In this document: piece by piece, positions 31,101 to 42,592 of the stretch
Layout: each line of letters opens with the position of its first letter
How positions within the stretch are numbered: the stretch's first letter is position 1
Origin: Asparagopsis taxiformis
Taxonomy: Eukaryota; Rhodophyta; Florideophyceae; Bonnemaisoniales; Bonnemaisoniaceae
Direction: 5' to 3'
Length of the DNA: 64,000 nucleotides
Assembly (NCBI GenBank): GCA_030407315.1
Contig: JALQPE010000086.1
Coordinates: 163,013-227,012, forward strand
Made by a program: the position numbers and the translations under genes
Notes under the pieces: model-generated
The model's input: only the letters and a program-made list of their open reading frames with translations
Databases searched by the model: none
What the model was told of the DNA's origin: nothing

Positions 31101-34100
31101 ATGGGCGAAAAGAATTCCCACCGCTCACACAGCCACACCTCCCTTCCACCCGCCCAGTCAGTCCGTCCAAAATGCAAGGAAGAGTCTGCAAACTTCCTCT
31201 CCAGAATCTTCCTCACATGGACTTTCCCGCTCATTTACCAGGGCTGGAAGAAGCCACTCCAGGACGAGGATCTCTGGGAGCTTAGAGATCACGAGCGCGG
31301 TATCTGCACCACAACAAATTTAATTCAAACATGGCAGCACCAAAAGTCCAATCCATCTCGGAAGAAAAGCATGTATTCCGCATTACTCCACAATCAACGC
31401 TCTACTCTCATTGTGACCGGCATTCTAAAAGCACTCGAAGTAACCCTCCTCCTCCTCCAGCCCGTTTTCGTCAACCAATTGCTCCGCTTCCTTCCGCAAC
31501 CAGACCGACCCGCTTCCGTGGGCATCGCATGGTCCATCGCCCTCTTCGTCACACCGCTCATTCGCGCCGTGGTGGAAAACAACTACTTTCTCCGCACAAT
31601 GCGCAGTGGTATGCAGGTCCGCTCTGCCTTGCAGGGTACCATTTATGATAAGAGTTTGCGCATGAGTCCGTCCGCACGAGCCTCGTCCTCTCTTGGTGAA
31701 ATTGTCAATCTCATGCAGCTCGACACCCAGCGAATTGCCGATTTCTTCCAGTGGACCCATGTGCTCTGGGCCTCCCCGGTGCAAATTATCGTCTCCGTTG
31801 TTCTGCTCTTCATCTATATCGAATGGTCCGCCATCATCGGTCTCGCCATCACCCTCCTCTCCCTCCCCCTCCAGTCCTACCTCTTTCGACAGCAAATTAA
31901 GCTCCGTCGTGCCAGTATTGGTATCACTGATAGGAGAGTCAAACTCATGAATGAGATTCTCCAGGGTATCAAGGCCGTCAAGTTTTATGCCTGGGAGAAA
32001 CCCTTCGCAGCCGCTGTTGATAAAGAGCGCAAGGATGAGATTAGTAAATTGTCCAGTACCATTTGGGTACGTGCTGCTACTGTAGCCATAATGATGTCGG
32101 TTCCCATCGTCATTGCTGTCATTACATTCTCGTTCTTCACTGGCGTCTTCAAGCAGAGATTGGACCCAGCTAAAATCTTCACCGGTATTGCCCTTCTCAA
32201 TCAGCTTCGCTTTCCTGTCATGATGCTCCCCATGACTATTAATGCTTTGATTGATGCTCGCATCGGCCTAAAACGTATTGAGCGCTTCTTGGATCTTGAG
32301 GATACTGACAACTATCACAGAGGTGTTACTGGCGACCAGCCGAAACAAGACGTCGTTGAGGAACAGCTGAAGCCAGATGTCGAGGATGACATCACTCGCA
32401 ATGTAGTTTCAACAGGTTCCAGTTCCAGTAACTCTCAAGACTTTGGATCCATTACCATCCAAGATGGAGAGTTTGAATGGAGCAAAATTGTGCAAGAACC
32501 CATCGAGAGGAAAAAGAAGGCAGGTGTATTCAGCTGTTTCGGTAAGAAGAAAGAGAGTCCTAAGAAGCCTGCCGATTCCAAACAAGAGAAACCAGTCGAA
32601 GAGGAAGATCAGTTGAAGAGCTACGAATCGACACGTGGTTCTGTTCTTCAGAATATCTCGCTGAAAGCTAGCGGCGGTGAGCTCACTGCGGTTGTGGGCA
32701 GAGTTGGCTCTGGAAAGTCTTCCCTGTTCCATGCGATTCTGGGTGAAATGCGCAAAGTTCACGGTAAAGTGTCTGTGACTGGTTCCATTGCATACGTTGC
32801 CCAGACTGCCTGGATTTTCAATGACACTTTGAGAAACAACATTATCTTCGGCAAGGACTTTGACGAGGAACTGTACAAAGTAGCTTTGGAAGTGTCAGCT
32901 CTTGAACCTGATATCGCAATCTTACCAGCTGGGGATCAAACAGCCATTGGTGAGAAAGGTATTAATTTGTCAGGTGGGCAGAAACAACGTGTCAGTATTG
33001 CACGAGCTGTTTATGCTGATGCAGATATTTATCTCTTTGATGACCCATTGTCCGCCCTCGACTCACACGTCAGTCGCGAAGTATTCAGTAAGTGTATTTC
33101 GAACACTGGCATTCTGAATGACAAGTTGCGTATCTTGGTCACCAATCAGGTTCATGTCCTCCCCGAATGTGACAACATCATATTTTTGGAATCGGGCTCT
33201 GTCAGATGTGAAGGTTCTTATACGGAGCTGGCATCTACGGACTCGAGCTTCCAACAGCTTATCAACGAGCAGGAGAAAAACGAAAAAGGAGCAGAAGCTA
33301 CCAATCAAGACAACAGTGTCGAACTGGTAGATGGCGTGGACAACCTTGCCTCTGCTAAAACAGCTGCCTTGTCAATGGCTAATGCAAATCCCGTCACAGA
33401 TGTGTCAGCGAAAAAGAAACAAGTGGCAGGACAATCTTTGATGCAGGAAGAAGAGCGAAACGAGGGAAGCGTGGTGGGTAGTGCCTATATCCAGTACGCA
33501 CGTGCTTGTGGTGGAATCTTTATGTTTACATTGCTATTACTCTTCTTCGCCATTACTGTCGCCTTGTCAGTAATTGTCTCATGGTGGCTTGCCTACTGGG
33601 CGGAAGAGGAAAGGAACGGGATTGAAAACATAAGTGACGTTCGAAGTATCGGTTTCTTTCTGGGTATCTACTTTGCGTTAGCACTAGGCTTCGCAGTTAT
33701 GAGTTTTATTCGCGGTGTATGGTTCTTGAATTTGGCACTGCACGCGTCGAAAGGATTGCACGACAAAATGCTCACATCTGTTTTGCATGCACCCATGGCG
33801 TTCTTCGATACGACCCCTATTGGTCGCATCATCTCTCGCTTTTCCCGAGATGTTAATGCCCTGGATGAAACGCTTCCACAATATTTCCAGCAAATGTTGT
33901 CAACAGTTCTCAATTTGGTTGCATCGTATGTGTTTATTGGAACGGTGCTGCCCATCTTCTTTGCCGCAGCTATTCCAGCCATTGGAATATACGCTTTGCT
34001 GCAGCGATTCTTCCACAGAACGGCTTTGGAGTTGAAGCGACTTGATTCCATCTCCAAATCCCCTATCTATGCGCATTTTTCAGAAACGCTCGGCGGGCTG

Positions 34101-35258
34101 AGCACTCTGAGAGCGTATGGGAAGCAGAACTCTTCTCGGGCGGAGAATATGAAGATGATTGATATCAACCAACGTGCCTATTTTGCGTACATCGCTTGCA
34201 ATCGTTGGTTTTCGTTGTACCTGGAAATCACTGGGTCACTTGTGATTTTTGCTACATCGATCTTCAGTGTTGTTTACAGGAATTCGATTTTCAGCGGTCG
34301 TATTGGGTTGACGTTGACGTATGCACTTCAGGTGACTGGTATTCTAGGCTTTACTGTTCGTTCCATCACAGAGTTGGAAGGGCAAATGACCTCTGTGGAG
34401 CGTGCAAATTACTACAGCCATGATTTACCCCAGGAGCGGCCAAGTGTAATTGAATACGAAGATGGCAAGGGACCCGGAACTGAGTGGCCGGAATCAGGAC
34501 AGATTGAAGTGAACGATGTGCACATGCGATATCGGGAAGGGTTGGATCTTGTGCTCAAGGGCGTGAATCTGTCCATCAAGGGCGGTGAGAAAATTGGTAT
34601 CGTTGGTCGAACGGGCAGTGGAAAGAGTTCGATGATGATTGCATTGTTGCGTATGGTCGAAGTTTGCGAGGGATCTATAGTTATTGATGGACTGAATTTG
34701 AGTGAACTGGGTTTAGATGATATCAGGAAGAAGATCACTATCATACCACAGGACCCAGTTGTGTTCAGTGGAACGATTCGGTTCAATCTGGACCCATTTA
34801 GTGAGCATACGGATGTGGAACTTTGGGAAGCGCTGGAAAAGTCACATATGAAACAATTTGTGTCCGAGAGCGAAGGTGGACTTGATGCGGTAGTGTCGGA
34901 ATACGGGGAGAATTTGTCAGCGGGTCAACGACAAGTAATATGCTTGACGCGAGCTATTCTGCGCAACTCCAAGATATTGATCCTGGACGAGGCGAGCAGT
35001 TCACTAGACATGGAAACAGACCGATTGCTTCAGGAAACGATTCGGATACATATGAAGGGCGCCACAATTCTAACTATTGCTCATCGCTTATTTACACTGG
35101 CTGATTACGACCGGGTGGTCGTGATGGACAATGGGGTTGCTGCTGAATTTGACTCACCGCAAGCACTCCTAGATCGACCGAGCTTGTTCCGGGATCTTGT
35201 CGACGCTATGGGTGAAGCTGGGTCTCAGCGATTCCGAGAGATGGTCGCGAGTAGGTAA
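31101..35258 (+). CDS. ABC transporter, subfamily C (MRP-like), full-length without TMD0
   Basis: 1385 residues: TMD1-NBD1-TMD2-NBD2. The N-terminus goes straight into ESANFLSRIFLTWTFPLIYQG, the L0-linker start of ABCC proteins (31179-31241), so TMD0 is absent, as in ABCC4/5-like members. NBD1 has Walker A GRVGSGKSS (about residue 532), signature LSGGQKQR (about 622) and Walker B LFDDPLSALD, with Asp in place of the catalytic Glu as usual for ABCC. NBD2 has GRTGSGKSS (about 1168), a modified signature LSAGQRQ (about 1273) and a canonical LDEASSSLD (about 1294). A Lys-rich insertion (RKKKAGVFSCFGKKKESPKK) lies at the start of NBD1. The likely role is ATP-driven export of organic anions or conjugates at the plasma or vacuolar membrane. 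Confidence 0.95.
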   Translation: MGEKNSHRSHSHTSLPPAQSVRPKCKEESANFLSRIFLTWTFPLIYQGWKKPLQDEDLWELRDHERGICTTTNLIQTWQHQKSNPSRKKSMYSALLHNQRSTLIVTGILKALEVTLLLLQPVFVNQLLRFLPQPDRPASVGIAWSIALFVTPLIRAVVENNYFLRTMRSGMQVRSALQGTIYDKSLRMSPSARASSSLGEIVNLMQLDTQRIADFFQWTHVLWASPVQIIVSVVLLFIYIEWSAIIGLAITLLSLPLQSYLFRQQIKLRRASIGITDRRVKLMNEILQGIKAVKFYAWEKPFAAAVDKERKDEISKLSSTIWVRAATVAIMMSVPIVIAVITFSFFTGVFKQRLDPAKIFTGIALLNQLRFPVMMLPMTINALIDARIGLKRIERFLDLEDTDNYHRGVTGDQPKQDVVEEQLKPDVEDDITRNVVSTGSSSSNSQDFGSITIQDGEFEWSKIVQEPIERKKKAGVFSCFGKKKESPKKPADSKQEKPVEEEDQLKSYESTRGSVLQNISLKASGGELTAVVGRVGSGKSSLFHAILGEMRKVHGKVSVTGSIAYVAQTAWIFNDTLRNNIIFGKDFDEELYKVALEVSALEPDIAILPAGDQTAIGEKGINLSGGQKQRVSIARAVYADADIYLFDDPLSALDSHVSREVFSKCISNTGILNDKLRILVTNQVHVLPECDNIIFLESGSVRCEGSYTELASTDSSFQQLINEQEKNEKGAEATNQDNSVELVDGVDNLASAKTAALSMANANPVTDVSAKKKQVAGQSLMQEEERNEGSVVGSAYIQYARACGGIFMFTLLLLFFAITVALSVIVSWWLAYWAEEERNGIENISDVRSIGFFLGIYFALALGFAVMSFIRGVWFLNLALHASKGLHDKMLTSVLHAPMAFFDTTPIGRIISRFSRDVNALDETLPQYFQQMLSTVLNLVASYVFIGTVLPIFFAAAIPAIGIYALLQRFFHRTALELKRLDSISKSPIYAHFSETLGGLSTLRAYGKQNSSRAENMKMIDINQRAYFAYIACNRWFSLYLEITGSLVIFATSIFSVVYRNSIFSGRIGLTLTYALQVTGILGFTVRSITELEGQMTSVERANYYSHDLPQERPSVIEYEDGKGPGTEWPESGQIEVNDVHMRYREGLDLVLKGVNLSIKGGEKIGIVGRTGSGKSSMMIALLRMVEVCEGSIVIDGLNLSELGLDDIRKKITIIPQDPVVFSGTIRFNLDPFSEHTDVELWEALEKSHMKQFVSESEGGLDAVVSEYGENLSAGQRQVICLTRAILRNSKILILDEASSSLDMETDRLLQETIRIHMKGATILTIAHRLFTLADYDRVVVMDNGVAAEFDSPQALLDRPSLFRDLVDAMGEAGSQRFREMVASR

Positions 35259-35607
35259 CGAAATGATTCAAATAATAATAAATCCCGTTTTGGAATATGT
35301 GTACACGTGTCGCCTTGTCTGTACAGCCACCGCCGACCGCGCTGTCCGCAGCACTTCCACGTTTACGGCACTTTGAGCTATTTCGCTTGCCGTAGCACTG
35401 TAGCCTCTATCCAGCGAATCGCACCCAACGTTGCTGGTCAGCTCGCGCGCCGCCCTTTCAAGTACATTACTCCCTGGTGCCTTGCTGCCGTTTCCCCATT
35501 TCCCTGCTCCCATCTCTCCCGCTTGTTGGTTCGCTCAACTTCAGATATAATCCCTCTCGCCCTTCTCGCTTCTTTCCATCTCCGTCCAAACACGTTTCAC
35601 GCTCCTC
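35259..35607. other. Intergenic region between ABCC and GIP1-like genes
   Basis: 349 bp, C/T-rich toward the 3' end, serving as promoter and leader of the next gene. No independent gene is visible. Confidence 0.45.
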
Positions 35608-38400
35608 ATGGTAAGCTGCTCGCTCATTTCCATCCGGTCGCATCATCCATACTCCCGCATCGCTTCATTGCTAACGTGACTCTACGTCTCCGTGCTCTCT
35701 CTCTCATACTAGGGTACCGGCACAGGTCTTCGAGTGGAACCGACCCAACCAACAGTTAAGTTGACTGCTATTGAAGAAGAAAAGGTCAACAGCATTGTCG
35801 AAATTTGCAACGTCTCGCGCGATGAAGCCATACGCGTCTTAGAAGCATGTCACATGGATGAAACAATGGCTATCGAAAGATTTCTCAGTGGGAAGGAAAT
35901 TTCCACCTGGTCGCAAGTTTCCAAAAAGAAAAAGCCAGCCCCCCATATGCGCTCTGCGGCAAACTCCCGTTCCTACCCTTCATACAACTCGCGTGCCCAC
36001 GACAGGGATCGCGACAGAGATCGCAGAGATCGTGATCGTCACCCTTCCGATTCAAACAACACCCATCGCGGCTCCTCACGTCGACATCAATCCACATATT
36101 CGCAAAAGAACAAGGACTCGTCCGCAGCGAGAAGGTCCTCGCCTCCCGATCCACTTTCAGCCGAAAATTCGTATCAGTCGCAGCTTCCAACCGAAACCTG
36201 GCCTTCACCGCCTCCGCCAGCTGTAGAAACCTGGGCCGATCAACCTGCCGTCACAGCTGAAACTTGGGCTGATCCTGTAGCACAGCAGACCGAACAATGG
36301 GGTGAGCCAACACTACCTATACCACAGCCTGATTCCGCCTCTTCGGCTCCCGCCAATGAAACATGGAACGATGCCCCGCAAAGCGCTGCAGGTTCCTCCC
36401 CAGCAGCTTGGGGAAGGCCCGATCCTGCGAATGAAACTTCCCCCCCACAATCCGCAGATACTCAACCATTGGATTCTGATTCTACCGCTATAAACTCGTC
36501 TCACGTATCGGAGACGCTGCCACAGCAGCCGGTTATTCCCACTTCTACAGTTAAACGGACATTTAATTATGCTGCTGCCGCCGCTGCTGGTACTAGTCAT
36601 GCAAAACCCGCCCCGATCGCTACAGAGATTCCGGTTTCAGCTCCAGCCGTTTCAACCGCACTTTCGCCAATTGCCGAAGTGGATTCTGCTGCCAATCCCA
36701 CCGCCGTAGATGACGTCACATCCACCGAATCGGCTGATCCAAAAAAACGCCGTAATCGTGGTGGACGAAAGGCACGTGCAAGACCGGATGCTGAACGACC
36801 AGTCCGGGAAAATATTGCTGAGAATGCACTGCCAGCTGCCCCGGCTGTCCTGAACACTGAGCCCTTCGAATCGCACGCGAGCAGCACTACCCCGAGTCCT
36901 GGTGATGTTCGTATCGACTCTTCTGCGCCTCCAACACCTACCGCATGGGGCGCGCGAACAACTCCTGCAGCGGACCCGCAGGAAGATAAACATCTCGAGG
37001 ATACAGCTACAGCTGTCGCAGTTGCCTCCTCAGCTGTTGTTGGATCCGAATCAGCTCCGGGTGATTCGTTGAGCCTGCAGTTTGGCTCATTTGGACTGAG
37101 CGGCCTTGATGGAGTAAATTGGTCTGCAACAGACCAAAAACCGAAGGAGCCAGTTCCCAATCCTATTGTACCTCCGGAACCGTCGCCTGTTGCGAGTTCA
37201 GCAGTATTGCCAACTGTATCGACAGATGCGAGCGCCGTACCTGTGGTTCAGGCTTCTGTTGGAATTCCAGCTCCGTCTGTGCCGTTGCCCTCCGCTTTGG
37301 AGGTATCAGGACCGATTTCCTCAGTTCAGGACACTAGAGTTCAGGCTCAGGTAGCGGCCTCGGTGCCGACAGCTGTTTCATCAGCTACCTCCAGCGCGTC
37401 TGGAATGTTCCCGATCCTACCTGTTGGTCCAGGTGGTAACTATCCTCCGCCCAACTATGGTGCTCCGTACTTGATGCCTCCATTCAACGGTTATTCGCCT
37501 GCCCTCGGTTCATACGAGAATGGAGGGGATCTTGGCAGCTCACGAGCACCCAACCTGGGTCCACCGGCGCCTTTGGCGTTGTACGACCCGGCGTCCTTGT
37601 CGGGAATTGCAAGTGGCAATGGTAAGTATGGTGGAATTCCAGGTCTTGGTGATATGCCTTCGTTGCAGGGTGTTCAAACTGGAGTATCCAAGGATGGGTT
37701 GCACATGGGTGCTGGGGATATGGAAAAGAATAACTCTACGAGTACCTCTGGTTTGCCTACTGGAATGGACCCGCTGGCTACTCCGTACATGATGCCGGGG
37801 TATCCGTCAATGCAATATCCCATGTACACATTCCCAACTGCACCATACGCTCCGCCTCCAGGCATGGCGCCTGGACCGAACCCGTTCCCTTACGCTCCAA
37901 CGGCGCAGGTTTCCTCTCAGGGTGCACGTGGGGGCTTTGGGTTTGATGATGGCTCTGCAGCGCTAGGAGGAAACTCTCGAAATGGCTCTGGTCTGGGAGA
38001 GAGCATGTATACTCCCGGGGGGTATCTGAACACTGCGATGACACACGGTGGGTCTCAAAAAGCAGCGGGTGATGGATCGTACAAGGCTGTAAGAGGTAAT
38101 CCTGGTACTAGTCTGGGTGGAATGGGAATGACTGGTGGAATTGTACATGGGATGACATATAGTGACTACTCTGCAGGTATTGCTGGTGGTAGCAATGCGG
38201 TCGGAGGAAATGCAGGCGGTCCTGGTGGATGGAATAACCGACAAACGAATGGGAATCGTGCGGACGTGAACAACGGACCGGGAGTGGTCTCGAATCAGTC
38301 TATGGCGGGTGCCTCGCCCAATTCTAGTGTGTATGCGGCTGGTCCCGGCGGTGCACCGAGCGGATACTGGCCTCCGCAGCAGGCGGGATACTATCCTTGA
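35608..38400 (+). CDS. GIP1-like protein with N-terminal UBA-like domain and long low-complexity tail, two exons
   Basis: The long frame has no ATG near its start. A 3-bp coding exon (ATG at 35608-35610) joins to 35713 over a 102-bp intron (GTAAGC, a CTAAC at about 35669, ACTAG), giving M-GTGTGLRVEP and 896 residues. Residues of about 17-60 (KVNSIVEICNVSRDEAIRVL, then EACHMDETMAIERFLSG) match the helical UBA-like domain of plant GIP1/DUF1296 proteins (GBF-interacting). Then come a Lys patch, an RD-repeat (DRDRDRDRRDRDRH), several short Trp motifs (ETWADQ, ETWADP, EQWGEP, AAWGRP), a basic KKRRNRGGRKARAR and a Gly/Pro/Ser/Met/Tyr-rich C-terminus. It is probably an RNA-associated or transcription-linked scaffold. 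Confidence 0.7.
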
Positions 38401-38667
38401 AGAGGAAGAATCTTCCCAACTTGTATAGGAAGTTTGTCGGAAAAACGAGTTTACCGTAGTTGAAGAAATCAGTAGGTGTGGAGTTGTGCGATTGGTGCAT
38501 TTTCTTGAAAAATATCTCTGGCCGCCTTACTGTAAATTGGTCCTTCCCTTTGATCAAATCGGCTCAACGTGCTGCCGCAACCCAAGTAGAATCACTTCCA
38601 TGTCGTTCAGCTCACACCACTTCGTTTATGACGTACCCTTCCAACGCTTCGCTAAGAATGCAGACCA

Positions 38668-40863
38668 ATGCATTCCCGATTGCTAACTTCTTGTGACCAT
38701 GTCGACCATTTATGCAACCCCAAAGGTCTATATCGTTTGTCCAGAGCCGCTGAGCTAATCGCTTCCGCCGCCAATCGTCCAGCGCTCTCTATTGGCAAAG
38801 AAATAGTTCCGCAATGTTTGCACACTGACTGTCGTTTCCCGCTCTCCCGCACTGTGCTCGTGTGCGTCGAGTGCGTCTACATGTCATGTCTCAGTGGCTG
38901 CACTGATGCGTCGTCGCCGACGCAGCAACCAAATCATACCGTGGCGCACTATCAAGCCTCGGCCCATGCAATTTTTCTCTCCGTGGAGCACGCCCACTTG
39001 TACTGCGTGCGATGCAATGACTTTGTATTCAACAAATTCCTCGACGCGGCCATCGCAATGCAATTTCACATCGCGAGAGCACATCGACGTAGCTTCACCA
39101 CATCGCTATCTCCGCTCGATCCAATGATACAATCCGGACTTAATGGCGAGCACTCATTGGACAGGAACCGCTTGAAGAGGCGGAGACTCGTCACTCGCAA
39201 CGAGTGGACACCTACGCCTAAAGAACTCGAATCTTTTGCACAATTCAGTTTTCCATTCCTTTCCCCAAAAACGGGCGTTAGACCACCAGTTGGTCTCTTC
39301 AATCTCGGCAATTCCTGTTACATGAATTCCGTTCTTCAAGCATTTTTGAATGCGCCGCCTCTCCGCAGCTTCTTCCTCGCTGATGAACACAAGCCGTATT
39401 GTACTAGGGAACCCAAGCTCGATTGTTTTGCTTGCGCTATGGACCAGCTCGTTTGTGATTCGTGTTTCACAACCGATCCTGACCCCTCGCGGCGTGAAAA
39501 GAACTCCAATTCATCTTTAGAAGTTCCCTTTCTCGTACCCCAAATAATGCTAGACATTGTGTGGCGCCATGCCGAACATCTCGCGACGTACGCTCAGCAT
39601 GATGCACATGAATTCCTAATTGCCGCACTCAACGTCCTTAGCACGCATTGCAGAAGGGAGAAGCCTGTTACCCTGTCTGACGCACGATATGCAGATGAAA
39701 GGACTAAATTAGAATCGACCCCTAGCCTAACTTCTAAGAAGGATTCACCCTTGATGCACAAGGATTCTTCCAAGGCACGTGCAAATATTAATCCTGTCAG
39801 TCCAATTACTAACGTTCGTGCAGATCCAGGCGGCAATTTTTCCGCAACTGGCTTTGCATCTTCACGTTCAACTACAAACATTGTACATAATTTGTTCAGT
39901 GGTACACTTCAGTCTGATGTTGTCTGCCGAGTTTGTGGAAACAGTTCTCCCACGTTGGAAAAGTTTTATGACATTTCGCTAGACGTTGACAAATTGATCA
40001 AACCGTCATCAGCGCGACGCAGTCGAACACAGTCTCCAGGTCTGGATGGAATGGAGGGAATACATGGGCGACATGGTTCCGCAAGTGCGGCGGCTGAAGA
40101 ACGTATTCCGAGGAAAGCAAAACTGGACGACAAGATGGATTCTGGCAGTGGGACACCAGTTGTGCCTTCGGAAAATCTAAGGACTTATGCAGGTGCGGGG
40201 CACAATGCGAAATTTTCGAAAGAGGCAGACAAGGATGCGGATTTCGTCAACACGTTGGAAGAATGTTTATCTAGATTCACTGAACCTGAATTGTTGGGAT
40301 CATGTTCAAAGATGTATTGCGCGAGTTGCGAAACTCGTCAAGAAGCGATGAAGCAGATGAGCATTCGAACTCTACCACCAATTGTGTGTTTACATTTCAA
40401 ACGCTTTGAACAATCGTTCGCGAGCGTCCGAAGAAGCGAAATGGTCAAAATTGACACGCCTGTGGAATTTCCAGCAGATGGCCTTGACTTGACCGCATTT
40501 CAGACGTCGGAAGTACTTCGGCGGCGCCAGAAATCCGACCACGCACCCGATACAAAGAGCAGAGAGAGTGCGCTGATGGCTGCGGTGCAACAAAAGCTGG
40601 AGACTAACGAGGCAGCAGAAAGCGAGGATATACCTCCGTCAATTCGAACTAGTGGAGAGTCCATTTACGATTTGTTTGCTGTTGTCAATCACATAGGAAA
40701 GATTGACAGTGGTCATTACACGGCTTTAATACGGCGACAGGGGGTGTGGTTCCGTTGTGACGATGAGAAGGTGTCGCGAGAGACGGACATAGGTGCAACA
40801 ATTCGAAGTGAAGAAGCTTACCTAGTTTTCTACGTGCAGCGCTTTCCCAATTTCCAGTTTTGA
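38668..40863 (+). CDS. Ubiquitin-specific protease USP22/Ubp8-like, SAGA deubiquitinase
   Basis: 731 residues. The N-terminal zinc-finger UBP region (about 10-130) has spaced Cys/His, including CLHTDC, CVEC, CVRC and a paired-His segment. It is followed by a basic linker and the USP catalytic core: Cys box GLFNLGNSCYMNSVLQAF (about residue 207-224), QHDAHEFLIAALNVL, FSGTLQSDVVCRVCG with a second CxxC at CASC, LHFKRFE, and His box SGHYTALIRRQGVWFRCDDE. The FLIAALNVL..HCRRE and LQSDV segments match USP22/Ubp8, the enzyme that removes ubiquitin from histone H2B as part of SAGA. An extra Ser-rich insertion lies at about residues 445-510. It ends 53 bp from the convergent RPT1 stop. Confidence 0.9.
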   Translation: MHSRLLTSCDHVDHLCNPKGLYRLSRAAELIASAANRPALSIGKEIVPQCLHTDCRFPLSRTVLVCVECVYMSCLSGCTDASSPTQQPNHTVAHYQASAHAIFLSVEHAHLYCVRCNDFVFNKFLDAAIAMQFHIARAHRRSFTTSLSPLDPMIQSGLNGEHSLDRNRLKRRRLVTRNEWTPTPKELESFAQFSFPFLSPKTGVRPPVGLFNLGNSCYMNSVLQAFLNAPPLRSFFLADEHKPYCTREPKLDCFACAMDQLVCDSCFTTDPDPSRREKNSNSSLEVPFLVPQIMLDIVWRHAEHLATYAQHDAHEFLIAALNVLSTHCRREKPVTLSDARYADERTKLESTPSLTSKKDSPLMHKDSSKARANINPVSPITNVRADPGGNFSATGFASSRSTTNIVHNLFSGTLQSDVVCRVCGNSSPTLEKFYDISLDVDKLIKPSSARRSRTQSPGLDGMEGIHGRHGSASAAAEERIPRKAKLDDKMDSGSGTPVVPSENLRTYAGAGHNAKFSKEADKDADFVNTLEECLSRFTEPELLGSCSKMYCASCETRQEAMKQMSIRTLPPIVCLHFKRFEQSFASVRRSEMVKIDTPVEFPADGLDLTAFQTSEVLRRRQKSDHAPDTKSRESALMAAVQQKLETNEAAESEDIPPSIRTSGESIYDLFAVVNHIGKIDSGHYTALIRRQGVWFRCDDEKVSRETDIGATIRSEEAYLVFYVQRFPNFQF

Positions 40864-40916
40864 TAGATGTATACCACGGCAATAACATCGAGTCTCGGCA
40901 TAAACATTTACTTGTT

Positions 40917-42194
40917 CTAGTTGTACACGAGATATTTGGCAGTAGCGCTAAACTTGGCATAACCCTGAATGACCTTTGCAATCGAGTCCAAGAAGTCCTT
41001 CTCAGTCACCGTCTTTCGACGAGCGCGAATTGCAAACATTCCCGCCTCTGTGCACACCGAACGAATATCTGCACCGGTAGCGTTTGGACATAAACGAGCA
41101 AGCAGATCCCATCGAATGTCCCGTTCACAATTGATCGAACGGCCGTGAATCTTGAAGATCTGCGTTCGCCCCTCAAGATCGGGCAAACCCACCTCAATCT
41201 TACGATCCAAACGACCCGGCCTCAACAATGCAGGATCCAACGTATCCGGTCTATTCGTCGCCATCAGCACCTTGATATTACCTCTGGCACTGAACCCGTC
41301 CAGTTGATTCAAAATTTCCAACATAGTCCTCTGCACTTCATTATCGCCACCCTGGCCGTCATCAAAGCGCGCGCCACCAATCGCGTCAACTTCATCGAAG
41401 AACACAATGCACGCGCGTTTCGTGCGCGCCAATTCGAACAATTCACGCACCATGCGCGCGCCTTCACCGGTGTATTTCTGCACCAACTCGGAGCCGATAA
41501 CGCGGATGAAACACGCATCGGTACGATTAGCAACCGCGCGCGCCAGTAGTGTCTTACCGGTACCCGGCGGTCCGTACAGAAGCACGCCCTTCGGCGGGTC
41601 GATACCCAGCGCGACAAACTTCTCCGGATTCAGTAGCGGCAGTTCCACCACCTCGCGAATGCGCTCAATGGACTCCTTGGCGCCGCCGACATCGTTGTAC
41701 GTCACGTCGGGTTTCTCCTCGACGGTCATCATTGTGACAGATGCGTCGATTTTCGGCGGCAATGGAATTTGAATCTGGTATTTGTTGCGATCGACGCCCA
41801 CTCGCATGCCTTCTTCAATGTCGGTTGGCGCGACTCGTTCGCCGAGTCCAACAACGAACTTGCCTATTTGTTTCACGTTGATGACGTATTTAGACGTATC
41901 TTCGTTCTCTTCCGAAATGATCTTGGTGCATCTGGCAACCTGTAACGGTTGTTCTTCCTGCATGCTCTGTCGGTCCTTAATTAGATCCCATTGTGAAGGC
42001 GGAGCGAGGCCTGTGTCAGACTCTTTAATTCCGCACAATTCATCAACTTCTTTCGCTTTGTCCTTGATTTCCTGTTCCAGCTGCTTGATGGATTTGGAGT
42101 ACGGACCGAGACCGTAGGTCTTTAACAGTGCAATGTCGCCTTCATCCAGAGCTTGGATGGGGGTTTCGTTGGCTTTGTCATCATCCGCAACCAT
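40917..42194 (-). CDS. RPT1: 26S proteasome regulatory ATPase subunit RPT1 (PSMC2-like)
   Basis: 425 residues, normal length. The N-terminus [16 protein letters not shown] with a coiled coil is specific to RPT1. An OB-type region follows, then the AAA domain with Walker A GPPGTGKT, Walker [13 protein letters not shown], the pore loop [13 protein letters not shown], the arginine-finger segment [10 protein letters not shown] and ATNRPD. The C-terminal end is KYLVYN, comparable to the RPT1 tail of other eukaryotes. It unfolds and feeds substrates into the 20S core. The start is the first ATG with the conserved N-terminus. Confidence 0.97.
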   Translation of the reverse strand: MVADDDKANETPIQALDEGDIALLKTYGLGPYSKSIKQLEQEIKDKAKEVDELCGIKESDTGLAPPSQWDLIKDRQSMQEEQPLQVARCTKIISEENEDTSKYVINVKQIGKFVVGLGERVAPTDIEEGMRVGVDRNKYQIQIPLPPKIDASVTMMTVEEKPDVTYNDVGGAKESIERIREVVELPLLNPEKFVALGIDPPKGVLLYGPPGTGKTLLARAVANRTDACFIRVIGSELVQKYTGEGARMVRELFELARTKRACIVFFDEVDAIGGARFDDGQGGDNEVQRTMLEILNQLDGFSARGNIKVLMATNRPDTLDPALLRPGRLDRKIEVGLPDLEGRTQIFKIHGRSINCERDIRWDLLARLCPNATGADIRSVCTEAGMFAIRARRKTVTEKDFLDSIAKVIQGYAKFSATAKYLVYN

Positions 42195-42592
42195 TGTTTG
42201 TTCACTTTTCGAAGATAGTGCTGATCTCAGCGACTTTCAGACGCAGCACGATATTTCAGAACAACGTTCCTTCGAGCAAGTAGCAATGGAATTAGATGGA
42301 AAGACTAAGTTTGTCGATTACGCAGTGCCTGTTCAGCTGGAGGGCAAAAACCTGTACGCAATTTCCGAAACACGGTTTCCATCCGTCCTGTAATGGTACA
42401 AGTAGATCTGCTCGCTTCTGCCAAGTGGACGAATAAAAACTGAACAGCTGGCGGGTGGAAACCAATTTTACTGAATCTCCAGCAATGATATGGAGGCTAA
42501 CTAACCCTTTCTACCGTGATTAAAATTTTAGTAAGTCGAACACGAACACGCTCGTAGCAGTCAAAGTTAGGATTGAACATTGTTTGTTACTC
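42195..42592. other. Intergenic region between RPT1 and cysteinyl-tRNA synthetase
   Basis: 398 bp serving as RPT1 promoter and synthetase 3' region. A 35-codon plus-strand ORF starts at 42286 but has no supporting evidence. Confidence 0.4.

Noticed and set aside
42286..42393. 35-codon plus ORF (MELDGKTKFVDYAVPVQ...) upstream of RPT1
   Set aside because: The translation looks plausible for a coding exon, but no splice partner, homologous family or promoter supports it.
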